Assembly: GCA_947501805.1 (NCBI GenBank)
Contig: CANMXJ010000005.1
Location: 1 to 64,000, forward strand
From: an uncultured Sulfitobacter sp.
Lineage (GTDB): Bacteria; Pseudomonadota; Alphaproteobacteria; Rhodobacterales; Rhodobacteraceae
Reading direction: 5' to 3'
DNA: 64,000 bases
The notes under the pieces are model-generated. The model saw only the letters and a list, made by a program, of their open reading frames with translations, was not told where the DNA came from and made no database searches. This document shows, in pieces, positions 1 through 8,312 of the stretch (its first letter is position 1; each line of letters starts with the position of its first letter). The translations under genes and the position numbers were made by a program.

Positions 1-150
1 AAAGAGCAGATGAAGGACGGTGTGACCACGTTTATCGAGGTGGTGCTGAACCAGGAGCTCGGCGAACCCTTCCGCCGTGACGCCATGAAAAAACCCGTCT
101 CCGTCGCAGGCATCAACAAAGACGACATGAAACCGCAGGTGAATGTGTAA
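1..150 (+). CDS. xsc: Sulfoacetaldehyde acetyltransferase, C-terminal end (partial)
   Basis: Only the last 49 codons are present; the gene enters from the left edge in frame 1 and stops at TAA 148-150. The tail contains TTFIEVVLNQELGEPFRRDA and ends near KPVSVAGINKDDMKPQ, which I recognise as the C-terminus of Xsc. Xsc is the TPP enzyme that turns sulfoacetaldehyde plus phosphate into acetyl phosphate and sulfite, the last step of taurine and isethionate breakdown. The following gene encodes a TauZ-type exporter, the usual neighbour of xsc in roseobacters and Paracoccus, which supports the call. The catalytic part lies outside the window. Confidence 0.85.
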   Translation, partial: KEQMKDGVTTFIEVVLNQELGEPFRRDAMKKPVSVAGINKDDMKPQVNV

Positions 151-166
151 AAACTGAAACAATAAG

Positions 167-189
167 GGAGACGCGTTTTGCGCGTCTCC
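167..189 (+). terminator. Hairpin after xsc
   Basis: A perfect 9-bp stem (GGAGACGCG with CGCGTCTCC) closes a TTTTG loop 17 bases after the xsc stop. No T-tract follows. It may be a partial terminator or an mRNA-stabilising hairpin that lowers tauZ expression relative to xsc, rather than a full intrinsic terminator. Confidence 0.5.
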
Positions 190-266
190 TTCACGAACTA
201 TTTAGATCACCCGCAAAATTATCGCCGCGCAGCACGTTACCTGCGCGACCTAGGAGTTTTTGACCA

Positions 267-1304
267 ATGGCCACCCCATTGACCTCGCCCAGTGACTTCG
301 TTGGTCGCATCCCCGTGTTCCTCTCCCGAAACGGCCCCGGATTTGCAGTTTCGGTGGTTGTGGCCGCAGCGGCACAATTCCTGTCGGACCATTACAGCGT
401 GCCAGCCATGCTGATGGCGTTACTGCTGGGCATCGCGTTCCACTTTCTTGCCGAGGAAGGCCGCTGCGTGCCGGGTATCGCCCTGACCTCCAAAACCGTA
501 TTGCGCATTGGTGTGGCCCTGCTGGGCGCGCGCATCAGTGTCGAGTTGCTGATCGGACTTGGCCCGAAACTGATCGGACTTGTGGTCGCCGGTGTCATCT
601 GCACCATTCTGTTTGGTCTGCTCGGGGCGAAACTGCTTGGGCGTGGCTGGCGTTTTGCGCTGCTCACAGGTGGCGCGGTCGCCATTTGTGGTGCCTCTGC
701 AGCCATGGCAATTGCCGCTGTCCTGCCCAAGAACGAACATTCCGAGCGCAACCTGATCTTTACCGTGTTGAGCGTTACAATCTTGTCCACCGTCGCTATG
801 ATTGCCTATCCGATCATCACGGCAGCACTTGAACTGGACGACCTTGCAGCAGGTGTTTTCCTTGGCGGAACCATCCACGATGTTGCACAGGTTGTCGGCG
901 CGGGATTCTCGGTCAGCAATGAGACGGGGGAAACCGCAACGCTGGTGAAATTGATCCGTGTCACGATGTTGGCCCCTGTTGTACTGGTGTTTGCGCTGGT
1001 GATCCGCGCCTTTGCCGATGATGATGAGGGGGATGGCAAGAGACCCCCGCTGATGCCGTTTTTTGTGGTGATGTTTCTGGTGCTGGCCGCGATCAATTCC
1101 TTCGGCTTGATCCCGACTTTTGTGCAAGGGTTCCTTGCCGATCTGTCGAAATGGGCGTTGCTGGTTTCTATCGCCGCTGTGGGCATGAAAACATCGCTTA
1201 GAACGATCTTTGACGTGGGTGGACAGGCAATTGTGTTGATCGTGGCACAAACCATTTTCATCGCGGCTTTCATCCTCTATGGCATCACCCACTTTGCCGG
1301 CTAA
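267..1304 (+). CDS. tauZ: TauZ/YeiH-family sulfate or sulfite exporter
   Basis: This 345-residue polytopic inner-membrane protein has about ten hydrophobic segments. It carries the YeiH/UPF0324 family signatures GGAVAICGASAAMAIAA (about residues 135-151) and GGTIHDVAQVVGAGF (about 200-215). Family members next to xsc or suyAB are proposed exporters of the sulfite or sulfate released during sulfonate catabolism. Its place directly downstream of xsc points to export of the sulfite made by Xsc or of sulfate derived from it. ATG 267 has an AGGAG site 10 bases upstream. The symbol follows the usual name in taurine clusters; the transported ion is inferred, not visible in the sequence. Confidence 0.85.
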   Translation: MATPLTSPSDFVGRIPVFLSRNGPGFAVSVVVAAAAQFLSDHYSVPAMLMALLLGIAFHFLAEEGRCVPGIALTSKTVLRIGVALLGARISVELLIGLGPKLIGLVVAGVICTILFGLLGAKLLGRGWRFALLTGGAVAICGASAAMAIAAVLPKNEHSERNLIFTVLSVTILSTVAMIAYPIITAALELDDLAAGVFLGGTIHDVAQVVGAGFSVSNETGETATLVKLIRVTMLAPVVLVFALVIRAFADDDEGDGKRPPLMPFFVVMFLVLAAINSFGLIPTFVQGFLADLSKWALLVSIAAVGMKTSLRTIFDVGGQAIVLIVAQTIFIAAFILYGITHFAG

Positions 1305-1318
1305 TCAAGGAGAAAACC

Positions 1319-1684
1319 ATGACCGGACCCGTTATTGATTTCCAAACCAGCGGTGAAACAACCCACCGACGCCTTGCCGATCTGCCGGATCGTGTGGTCG
1401 CGGGCGATCCACAACATGAAACCCAGATGCGCTTTAACAGCCCCGATGGGTCACTGATGGCGGGAACCTGGACCAGCACTCCGGGCAAATGGCACGCCTT
1501 CGCCGACCGCGACGAGTTTTGTGTCTTTCTGTCAGGCCATGCACAACTGATTTCCGAAGACGGCACCGTCCAGGACTTCCGCGCAGGCGACAGCTTCCTC
1601 ATCCCAAACGGCTTCAAAGGCTATTGGAACGTCCTGGAAACCACCGTCAAACACTTCGTCATCAGAGATTATTCTAACGGATGA
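1319..1684 (+). CDS. Small cupin-domain protein
   Basis: A 121-residue single-domain cupin of the DUF861/Cupin_3 type. The beta-barrel core is recognisable from KWHAFADRDEFCVFLSGHAQL (about residues 57-77) and DFRAGDSFLIPNGFKGYW (about 86-103). There is no signal peptide or membrane segment, so it should be cytoplasmic. It starts 14 bases after the tauZ stop with an AAGGAG site, so it is probably cotranscribed with tauZ. Related small cupins occur beside many catabolic genes without an assigned reaction. I cannot say whether it binds metal or a ligand, and a role in sulfonate metabolism rests only on position. Confidence 0.75.
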   Translation: MTGPVIDFQTSGETTHRRLADLPDRVVAGDPQHETQMRFNSPDGSLMAGTWTSTPGKWHAFADRDEFCVFLSGHAQLISEDGTVQDFRAGDSFLIPNGFKGYWNVLETTVKHFVIRDYSNG

Positions 1685-1800
1685 GGTATCGACGCTCGGC
1701 CAAACGGGCTTCATCATGAAGTGTGGATGACGCCTGTCTGTGATGTCCAAACGCAAGGCAGGTGCGGGGCCAATACAAACCAGTCAAGGGGATGCGCGTT

Positions 1801-3576
1801 TCACCACGCGTCTATGTACCTTGTTCCCGGAACGGACGGTCCAGCGGTTGCCAATGCGCGGGTGATCTCTTCCCGCGTATTGGCAGGGTCAATGACAGCA
1901 TCAAACTCCAAGAGGCTCGCCGCATTCAGGGCTTTGCCACGCTCATATAATTCGGCAACAAGGCGTTGGTATTCGGCTTCGCGCTGCGTTGGGTCGCTGA
2001 TGGCCGCAAGATGATCACGGTGGCCCAGTTTCACAGCACCTGCCAGACCCATCGCTCCAACTTCACCGGTTGGCCAGGCGCAGCAATAATGGGGCCGGTC
2101 AAAATCACCGCCCGCCATTGCCATGGCACCCAGCCCGTAGGCCTTGCGTAAGATGATGGTGACAAGAGGTTGCCCGAAATGCGCGCCCGCAAGGAACAAT
2201 CGGGAGATATGGGCAACCTGACCGGTTTCCTCGATCTTGGGGCCAACCATGAAACCGGGTGTGTCACACAGGGTGACAACCGGCAGTCCCCAATTGTCAC
2301 AAAGCTGCAAGAACCGTGCGCCCTTGTCACCTGCCGCGGCATCAATGGCACCACCTAAATGCAGCGGATTGTTCGCCATAAGGCCAGTGGCGCGGCCGTT
2401 GATACGTGCAAAACCGCAAATCAGGCCCTTTCCAAAGGCCCGACGCACTTCCAGAAAACTGTCAGGATCAACGATCGCGCTCACAGCTTCGCGCATGTCG
2501 TAGGCGCGGGTGCGATCCGTCGGGACAACAGAGCGCAACGCTTCTGCAGCCCCTTCTTTCTGTGTTGGCTGGATGGGTGCCGACAAACCCAAGAGCGTCT
2601 TGGCGGCGGTCACAGCCTCAGCTTCATTCTTTGTTAATAAATCAATAACACCGTTCCGGGTTTGAATCTCCGATGGCCCGATCTCGCGCGGGCCGACGCT
2701 GCCAAGGCCACCCCCTTCGATCATCGCAGGGCCACCCATCCCGATCCAACTGTTCTGTGTCGCGATCCGCACGTTACACACACCAAAAAGTGCGGCATTT
2801 CCGGCGAAACAATAGCCGGAAACGATTCCGATTTTTGGTCCCTTGTGGGCGGCAAAATGACGGAACGAAGACACATTAAGCCACGCGGCCATCACAGTGG
2901 CAACATCATAGTCATTTGGCCGCCCGCCACCGCCCTCTGCAAACACAACAATCGGCAAGTTGTCGCGGCCGGCGATTTCGATCAAGCGATCCATCTTGCG
3001 GTGATGGTTATAGCCCTGTGTCCCTGCGAGAACCATGTAATCAACAGCCATCGCGGCGACTGGACGTCCCCCGACCGTTCCGGTGCCACAGATGATACCG
3101 TCACCCTGTGTGCGGGCCTGAAGCTCTGGCAGGGGGCGTTTTGTGCGCTGCGCGGCAATGGCAAGAGCGCCGTATTCGGTGAACGAACCTGTATCAAAAA
3201 GATCTTCGATGTTTTCACGTGCTGTACGTGCACCGTTCTTGTGCCGCTTTGCGACAGCGTCAGGCCTGCTGCTGTCTGCAAGCAGACTGATGCGGGCCTC
3301 GTATTCGGTAAAATCCGGGCGCTCCTCATTGGGCTGTTGAATAGGTGTTGCGGACACGTCGGCAGGTTCCAGGGACACAAGCGCTTCACCTCCACGCAGC
3401 TCGTCTCCCTGGTAGACATGCACAGCTTTGATCACACCACTTTCGTCTGCGCGGATGTCATGCTGCATTTTCATGAGTTCAGTGACCAACAGGATGCTGC
3501 CTGCTGTCACCTCATCCCCCTCGACGACGCGGATTTCTGAGACGATAGCGGCGCTTTCGGCTTTGATGATTTTCAC
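1801..3576 (-). CDS. Biotinyl domain fused to acyl-CoA carboxyltransferase
   Basis: This 591-residue protein has two parts. Residues 1-70 are a biotinyl/lipoyl domain with the biotin-site motif TELMKMQ, so Lys36 is the expected biotinylated residue. From about residue 80 to the end is a carboxyltransferase of the propionyl/methylcrotonyl-CoA carboxylase beta type, with GFMVGPKIEETG and VAAMAVDYMVLAGTQG-like crotonase-fold segments. A GTG start at 3576 with AAGGGG upstream fits. In most acyl-CoA carboxylases the biotin carrier belongs to the biotin-carboxylase subunit; here it sits at the N-terminus of the transferase. No biotin carboxylase gene is present in the window, so carboxylase versus decarboxylase function is open. 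It is divergent from an acyl-CoA ligase. Confidence 0.8.
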   Translation of the reverse strand: MKIIKAESAAIVSEIRVVEGDEVTAGSILLVTELMKMQHDIRADESGVIKAVHVYQGDELRGGEALVSLEPADVSATPIQQPNEERPDFTEYEARISLLADSSRPDAVAKRHKNGARTARENIEDLFDTGSFTEYGALAIAAQRTKRPLPELQARTQGDGIICGTGTVGGRPVAAMAVDYMVLAGTQGYNHHRKMDRLIEIAGRDNLPIVVFAEGGGGRPNDYDVATVMAAWLNVSSFRHFAAHKGPKIGIVSGYCFAGNAALFGVCNVRIATQNSWIGMGGPAMIEGGGLGSVGPREIGPSEIQTRNGVIDLLTKNEAEAVTAAKTLLGLSAPIQPTQKEGAAEALRSVVPTDRTRAYDMREAVSAIVDPDSFLEVRRAFGKGLICGFARINGRATGLMANNPLHLGGAIDAAAGDKGARFLQLCDNWGLPVVTLCDTPGFMVGPKIEETGQVAHISRLFLAGAHFGQPLVTIILRKAYGLGAMAMAGGDFDRPHYCCAWPTGEVGAMGLAGAVKLGHRDHLAAISDPTQREAEYQRLVAELYERGKALNAASLLEFDAVIDPANTREEITRALATAGPSVPGTRYIDAW

Positions 3577-3732
3577 GGATGACCCCTTGGCTACAACGTA
3601 AATTGATTGTGCGAAGGACGGTGGATCAATTCAACAGCCGAATTCAGAAACATGGCAAGAGCGTTGACAGCACGCTGTTCGCCAACCCAATCTGCATCAA
3701 CCCTGTATCACCCAGAATCCAAAGGTTGGCCC

Positions 3733-5292
3733 ATGCAAATCACATCCATGCTCAGACGGGCCGCTCAGGTCAATCCAAACGGCATTGCAACAATATTCCA
3801 GCAGCGAAAGCAAAGTTGGGGTCAAATGCTGGACCGTGTGGCGCGGTTGGCCGGTGCTTTGCAAGCGTTGGGAATGAAGCCGGGGGACAGGGTGGCGTTG
3901 TTGTCGCTGAATTCGGACCGCTTTGTGGAGTACTATTTTGCTGTCCTCTGGGGGGGCGGTGCGATGATGCCGATGAACATTCGCTGGACCGCGTCCGAAT
4001 GTGCCTATGCGTTGAACGATGCGGGTGCCGAAATTCTGATTGTTGATGACGCCTTCAAAGGATCGGCAGAGGATATCAAACCGCAAGTGGCAGGGCTGAA
4101 AACTGTGGTCTATTGCGGGGATGACGATACCCCTCGCGGTATGGCCAATTATGAAGCAATTCTAACAGGCACAGCCCCTGTGCCGGATGCAGGTCGTGGC
4201 GGTGATGATCTGGCCGGCGTTTTTTATACCGGCGGTACCACCGGTTTTCCCAAGGGAGTCATGCTCTCTCACACGAACTTCTATGTCAGTGCGGTTTCGA
4301 ACGCCCATGAGATCAACATGGAAGAGGGCGTTGTATATCTGCATGCCGCACCGATGTTTCACATCGCTGACCTGCTCTGGTTTGGTGCGGTGACATTGAT
4401 GGCAGGAACCCACGTTGCGATCCCGATGTTCACACCGGATGATACTCTGGATGCGATAGAACGGCATCGCCCAAGTCAGGTCATGCTGGTGCCTGTGATG
4501 TTGCAGATGGTGTTGCAAAGCGAGAAACTTGCCCAGACGGATGTGTCATCGTTACAGAAAATCGCCTATGGTGCGTCACCAATCACGCAGGCTGTGCTGG
4601 CACAAGCAATTGAGAAGTTCCCGAATGTGTCCTTTTTGCAGGCCTTCGGACAGACGGAACTCAGCCCCATCGCGACGGTGCTTCCCGATGATTACCATGT
4701 GTTCGAGGGACCAAAGGCAGGCAAGCTTAGGTCGGCTGGCAGGCCTACGCGTATCTGCGAAGTGCGCATTGTGGATGAACAAAACAAAGAGATTCCACGC
4801 GGTGATGTGGGGCAGATTGCGGTCAAAGGGCCGAATGCCATGTTGGGCTATTGGAACAAACCCGATGTGACCGCAGAGACCATCATTGATGGCTGGGTCA
4901 TGACCGGAGATGCCGGATATATGGACGAGGACGGCTTTATCTTTTTGATGGACCGCGTGAAAGACATGATCGTTTCGGGGGGCGAAAATGTCTATTCTGC
5001 AGAAGTAGAGAACGCGCTGGGTCAACATCCCGCAGTGGCGACAAGTGCGGTGATCGGAATCCCGAGTGAACAATGGGGTGAAAGCGTACATGCACTTGTC
5101 ATTCTGCATGAAGGGGTCACGACAAGTGCCGAAGAACTGCAAACTCATTGTCACACCCTGATCGCAGGGTACAAATGTCCGCGCAGTATCGAATTCCGGA
5201 CTAAGCCGTTTCCGCTCTCGGGTGCAAACAAAGTGTTGAAAACCGAACTACGCAAACCGTTCTGGGAAGGAAAACAACGCCACATATCCTGA
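3733..5292 (+). CDS. AMP-forming acyl-CoA ligase
   Basis: A 519-residue member of the ANL superfamily that adenylates a carboxylic acid and transfers it to CoA. Visible are the P-loop YTGGTTGFPKG (about residue 166; a Gly replaces the usual Ser in YTSGTTG), the MTGDAGYMDEDGF segment (about 390), the hinge region RVKDMIVSGGENVYSAEVE-like (about 410-425) and a C-terminal catalytic-lysine region GANKVLK (about 500). An in-frame extension to 3607 is possible, but homology starts at MQITSMLRRAA, so ATG 3733 is preferred. The gene is divergent from the carboxyltransferase across 156 bases, which suggests the two handle the same acyl-CoA. The substrate is unknown. Confidence 0.8.
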   Translation: MQITSMLRRAAQVNPNGIATIFQQRKQSWGQMLDRVARLAGALQALGMKPGDRVALLSLNSDRFVEYYFAVLWGGGAMMPMNIRWTASECAYALNDAGAEILIVDDAFKGSAEDIKPQVAGLKTVVYCGDDDTPRGMANYEAILTGTAPVPDAGRGGDDLAGVFYTGGTTGFPKGVMLSHTNFYVSAVSNAHEINMEEGVVYLHAAPMFHIADLLWFGAVTLMAGTHVAIPMFTPDDTLDAIERHRPSQVMLVPVMLQMVLQSEKLAQTDVSSLQKIAYGASPITQAVLAQAIEKFPNVSFLQAFGQTELSPIATVLPDDYHVFEGPKAGKLRSAGRPTRICEVRIVDEQNKEIPRGDVGQIAVKGPNAMLGYWNKPDVTAETIIDGWVMTGDAGYMDEDGFIFLMDRVKDMIVSGGENVYSAEVENALGQHPAVATSAVIGIPSEQWGESVHALVILHEGVTTSAEELQTHCHTLIAGYKCPRSIEFRTKPFPLSGANKVLKTELRKPFWEGKQRHIS

Positions 5293-5670
5293 GGTGCCGA
5301 TAAGTTGGTTGCTCTGGAGGCAGATCGGTTGGGCCAGTTCCGGTTTGCCGCTGGTTCAGGCTTCTGCGTACATCGCCATGTGTGCCCCCCCGAAGCGATT
5401 TGCAAGACACGGTAAGTTAGTGCCGTGAACAAAGGTGCAAACGGCACCGCAATGCCGGTTTTTGCTTGATCTTGGTTCTGAGCACAGGGCTTCATTCAAG
5501 CGGTGCAAAGCAATGCCGCAGACTTCTGCCGTGTTGGATCGAATGTCGAATTTTTTTAACTATCTGAATTAGATTGATAATATTGTAGTTGCGATGGACT
5601 GTCGCTGGTCGTTTCTCTATCCATGAGATATTTGTTTACTTGTAGGATGAATCGGTCAATCCTCTTTGGT
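5293..5670. other. Intergenic region between acyl-CoA ligase and FAD dehydrogenase genes
   Basis: I see no convincing gene here. It holds a small terminator-like hairpin (5442-5463), a second 5-bp inverted repeat CACGG/CCGTG at 5408-5427, a T7 run at 5551-5557 and an AT-rich stretch with the short inverted repeat ATCT-N5-AGAT at 5562-5574. The AT-rich part is a plausible promoter and FadR-type operator region for the downstream operon, but no clear -35/-10 pair stands out. Confidence 0.5.
5442..5463 (+). terminator. Terminator-like hairpin after acyl-CoA ligase
   Basis: A 5-bp GC-rich stem CGGCA/TGCCG with a 6-base loop is followed by GTTTTT. It is small but has the stem plus T-run layout of an intrinsic terminator, and lies about 150 bases downstream of the ligase stop. 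Confidence 0.4.
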
Positions 5671-7128
5671 ATGGAATCGGACCGCACCTTTGGCATCGAC
5701 ACTGTAACTGCTTCGAACACGCTTTTGCGCAAGCTGGAGCAGGAGTTTGGGTCAACTGCGGTGCTGAAAGGATCAACTGTATCAGGCAGCTTTATAGAAG
5801 ATTGGTCTCGCGATAGAATCGGCCGTTGTCTGGCTGTCGTGCGCCCCAAGACAGTGCAAGAGGTTTCGCGGGTTGTCTCGCTATGCAATCAGGCTGGCGT
5901 TGGTATCATTCCGCAAGGCGGGCATACTGGTCTGGTCGGTGGAGCGCAGCGATTGCAGGCGGATTGCATTATTCTGTCGCTGTCGCTGTTGTCGACGATC
6001 CGTGAAATCGACCCCGACAACATGACAACCACTGTCGAGGCTGGCGTTGTTTTGCAGCACCTGCAATCGACGCTGTCCGATCAAAATTTGGAATTCCCCG
6101 TGTCAATTGGCGCGCAGGGCACAGCGCAGATTGGTGGTCTGGTTTCCACAAATGCTGGCGGAGTTCAGGTTGTGCGCCACGGAATGACAGGAACGCATGT
6201 ACAGGGCTTGGAAATGGTACTGGCCGATGGCCGTATCCTGTCGTCGATGTCTGGTCTCTACAAGGACAACCGTGGCCCTGACCCCTTGCGGATCGCCATT
6301 GGTGGTGAGGGCGCGTTTGGCATTGTGACTGCGGCCTGTTTGCGCCTGACCCCACGCCCTACCTGCAGCGTCACAGCATATGTTGGATGCGCAGATTTTA
6401 AGGCTGCATTGGCCTTGTTTCGCGACGTTCGCGCCGGTGCCTATGAATGCCTGACAGGGTTCGAAGTGATGTCAGCGGCGTGCCTGCCGCTGGCGCGTCT
6501 TGTTGATCCTGATCTGGTGCCGCCGTTTGAGGCCTCCGTGCATGTGCTGATCCGGTTAAGCACTGCGGCACGCCTGCCGCTGGAAGACATGCTGCAAAGC
6601 CTTTTGGCCGACGCGATGGAAAAAGGGGTGGCGCAGGACGTGGTGCTGGCGCAATCCGAACGTCAGGCGGCGCACTTCTGGGCGCTGCGTGAAGGTCTGG
6701 TCGAGGGCCATTCCAAGCGCGGCTATCATGTGCGCAGCGACGTGTCGGTGCGGCTGGGAGATGTGCCGCAGCTGGTGGTCACACTTGAGACGATGCTGGC
6801 AGAAGAATTTCCGACTTGGATTTCGCAGGCTTACGGCCACATGGGAGATGGCAATATCCATTTCAACGCCCTGCCGCCGCTGGACCTTTCGGAAGAGGCC
6901 GCCCGCGATATCGGTCGCCGGATAGAAGCGCGCATTTTCGAGAATACATTGGCGTTGAATGGCTCCTATTCCGCCGAACACGGCATTGGCCGGACCAAGG
7001 CAGGATGGTTCGCAAAAACAACACCTGCTGATCGCGTGGACCTTTTGGGGCGCATCAAGACGGCATTCGATCCCGGCTGGCATATGAATCCCGGCTGTCT
7101 GCTTGCCGAACCGGAGGGGCAGATATGA
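5671..7128 (+). CDS. FAD-linked 2-hydroxyacid dehydrogenase (GlcD / D-2-hydroxyglutarate dehydrogenase type)
   Basis: This 485-residue flavoprotein has the PCMH FAD-binding domain at the N-terminus (PQGGHTGLVGG about residue 82; GLVSTNAGGVQVVRHG about 155) and the FAD-oxidase C-terminal domain with GHMGDGNIHFN (about 388) and SAEHGIGRTK (about 433). These signatures are typical of D-lactate, glycolate and D-2-hydroxyglutarate dehydrogenases, which pass electrons to the respiratory chain or ETF. The start is uncertain: ATG 5671 fits homology best, but in-frame ATGs at 5647 and 5623 also exist and no start has a strong ribosome site. It leads an operon that overlaps the FadR-type gene. The substrate is not readable. 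Confidence 0.82.
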   Translation: MESDRTFGIDTVTASNTLLRKLEQEFGSTAVLKGSTVSGSFIEDWSRDRIGRCLAVVRPKTVQEVSRVVSLCNQAGVGIIPQGGHTGLVGGAQRLQADCIILSLSLLSTIREIDPDNMTTTVEAGVVLQHLQSTLSDQNLEFPVSIGAQGTAQIGGLVSTNAGGVQVVRHGMTGTHVQGLEMVLADGRILSSMSGLYKDNRGPDPLRIAIGGEGAFGIVTAACLRLTPRPTCSVTAYVGCADFKAALALFRDVRAGAYECLTGFEVMSAACLPLARLVDPDLVPPFEASVHVLIRLSTAARLPLEDMLQSLLADAMEKGVAQDVVLAQSERQAAHFWALREGLVEGHSKRGYHVRSDVSVRLGDVPQLVVTLETMLAEEFPTWISQAYGHMGDGNIHFNALPPLDLSEEAARDIGRRIEARIFENTLALNGSYSAEHGIGRTKAGWFAKTTPADRVDLLGRIKTAFDPGWHMNPGCLLAEPEGQI

Positions 7129-7859
7129 AACGGCCTGCCATCGGTCTGGGCGCATCCGTGCCATTGCCTACACGTGTCGCCGAACATCTGACGCGGGAAA
7201 TCAAGTCGGGCCGTATCGCGCCCGAAAGTCGTTTGCCGCCAGAAACATCGCTGGCCACAGAACTGGGTGTCAGCCGCAATGTCGTGCGCGAGGCGATATC
7301 CCAATTACGCGCCGACGGTCTGGTCTATGTACGCCAAGGTGCTGGGGCCTATGCGCTGGCTCCCGAAGACAGCAAGGTGATCCGGCTTGATCCATTGCTG
7401 TTGGGGGATGCCACCGATCTTGGACAGCTTTTCGAACTGCGTGCCGTTTTGGAGACAGAGGCCGCTGGCCTTGCTGCGACACGCATTCAACCGGAAGGGT
7501 TGGCCATACTTGCGCAAGCTTTGGAGCGGATGCAGGGCAGCGAGCGCACGCGCGACGATTCCGTTGCCGCCGATTTGGAGTTCCACCGCGAGATCAGCCG
7601 CGCCACAGGTAATGCCTATATCCTGACCTTCACCAGTTTCATCGCCAGCCAGATCCGCGACACGATCTATCTTGCCCGACAGGCGCAGCCGATCGACGTT
7701 GTGGTGGACGAGACCATTGCAGAGCATCAGGCAGTCTATGACGCATTGGCCGCAAGTGACGCCACCCGCGCCCGCAAAGCGATGCGCACCCATATATTGC
7801 AGTCCGGTCAAAGGGCCGGTGCCACCCTTCCCGAACGCCAGACAGGAGACTGGACATGA
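7125..7859 (+). CDS. GntR regulator, FadR subfamily
   Basis: A 244-residue transcription factor with an N-terminal winged helix (about residues 14-75; PPETSLATELGVSRNVVREA contains the recognition helix) and a C-terminal all-helical FCD ligand domain (about 95-225) with the conserved FELRAVLETEAAGLAA segment and metal-site histidines such as EFHREIS. It overlaps the dehydrogenase gene by ATGA and the VOC gene by ATGA, so it is translationally coupled within the operon it presumably controls. FCD regulators usually sense small carboxylic acids, consistent with a 2-hydroxyacid dehydrogenase neighbour. Confidence 0.88.
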   Translation: MKRPAIGLGASVPLPTRVAEHLTREIKSGRIAPESRLPPETSLATELGVSRNVVREAISQLRADGLVYVRQGAGAYALAPEDSKVIRLDPLLLGDATDLGQLFELRAVLETEAAGLAATRIQPEGLAILAQALERMQGSERTRDDSVAADLEFHREISRATGNAYILTFTSFIASQIRDTIYLARQAQPIDVVVDETIAEHQAVYDALAASDATRARKAMRTHILQSGQRAGATLPERQTGDWT

Positions 7860-8311
7860 GCCTTGCCGGATTGAAAAAGATTACAGATATCTGTCTGCTG
7901 GTCGAAAACATCGAACGCACTGTGGCGTTTTACACCGACAAGCTGGGGTTGACCCTGCGCCGCCGCGCCGAAGGGTTTGCCGACTTTGAAATGGATGGTG
8001 TGACGCTTGCCGCATGGGAGATCGGACATATCTCGCGCCACACAGGTGTGCCGAACCATCCAGGTCGTGAGGGGCACAAGGCGTGCATCGCCATTGAGTT
8101 GGACTCTCCCGCCACGCTTGACCGGATGTACGTCGAACTCACCGGCAAAGGCATCGCATTTCAGGCACCGCCGGACAATTTCGAATGGAACGCCCGCTGC
8201 GCTTATTTCTATGACCCTGACGGCAATGTCTGGGAACTCTACGCATGGCTCGACGGGGGGCCGGATGACTACCATGACCCCGCAAAACACAATTCAAAAA
8301 CTGGAGGGTAA
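7856..8311 (+). CDS. VOC-superfamily (glyoxalase/dioxygenase fold) protein
   Basis: A 151-residue protein with the paired beta-alpha-beta-beta-beta VOC fold. It starts with KKITDICLLVENIERTVAFY and ends with the metal-ligand segment FYDPDGNVWELY (Glu near residue 128). The family includes glyoxalase I, methylmalonyl-CoA epimerase and extradiol dioxygenases; this one is too divergent to assign. It is coupled by ATGA to the regulator and lies two bases before an importer gene, so it is likely part of the same catabolic operon. Confidence 0.8.
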   Translation: MSLAGLKKITDICLLVENIERTVAFYTDKLGLTLRRRAEGFADFEMDGVTLAAWEIGHISRHTGVPNHPGREGHKACIAIELDSPATLDRMYVELTGKGIAFQAPPDNFEWNARCAYFYDPDGNVWELYAWLDGGPDDYHDPAKHNSKTGG

Positions 8312-8312
8312 T

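Noticed and set aside
420-1292. Long open frame on the minus strand opposite tauZ
   Set aside because: Low-complexity, His/Gln/Arg-rich translation without recognisable domains; explained by codon bias of the gene on the other strand.
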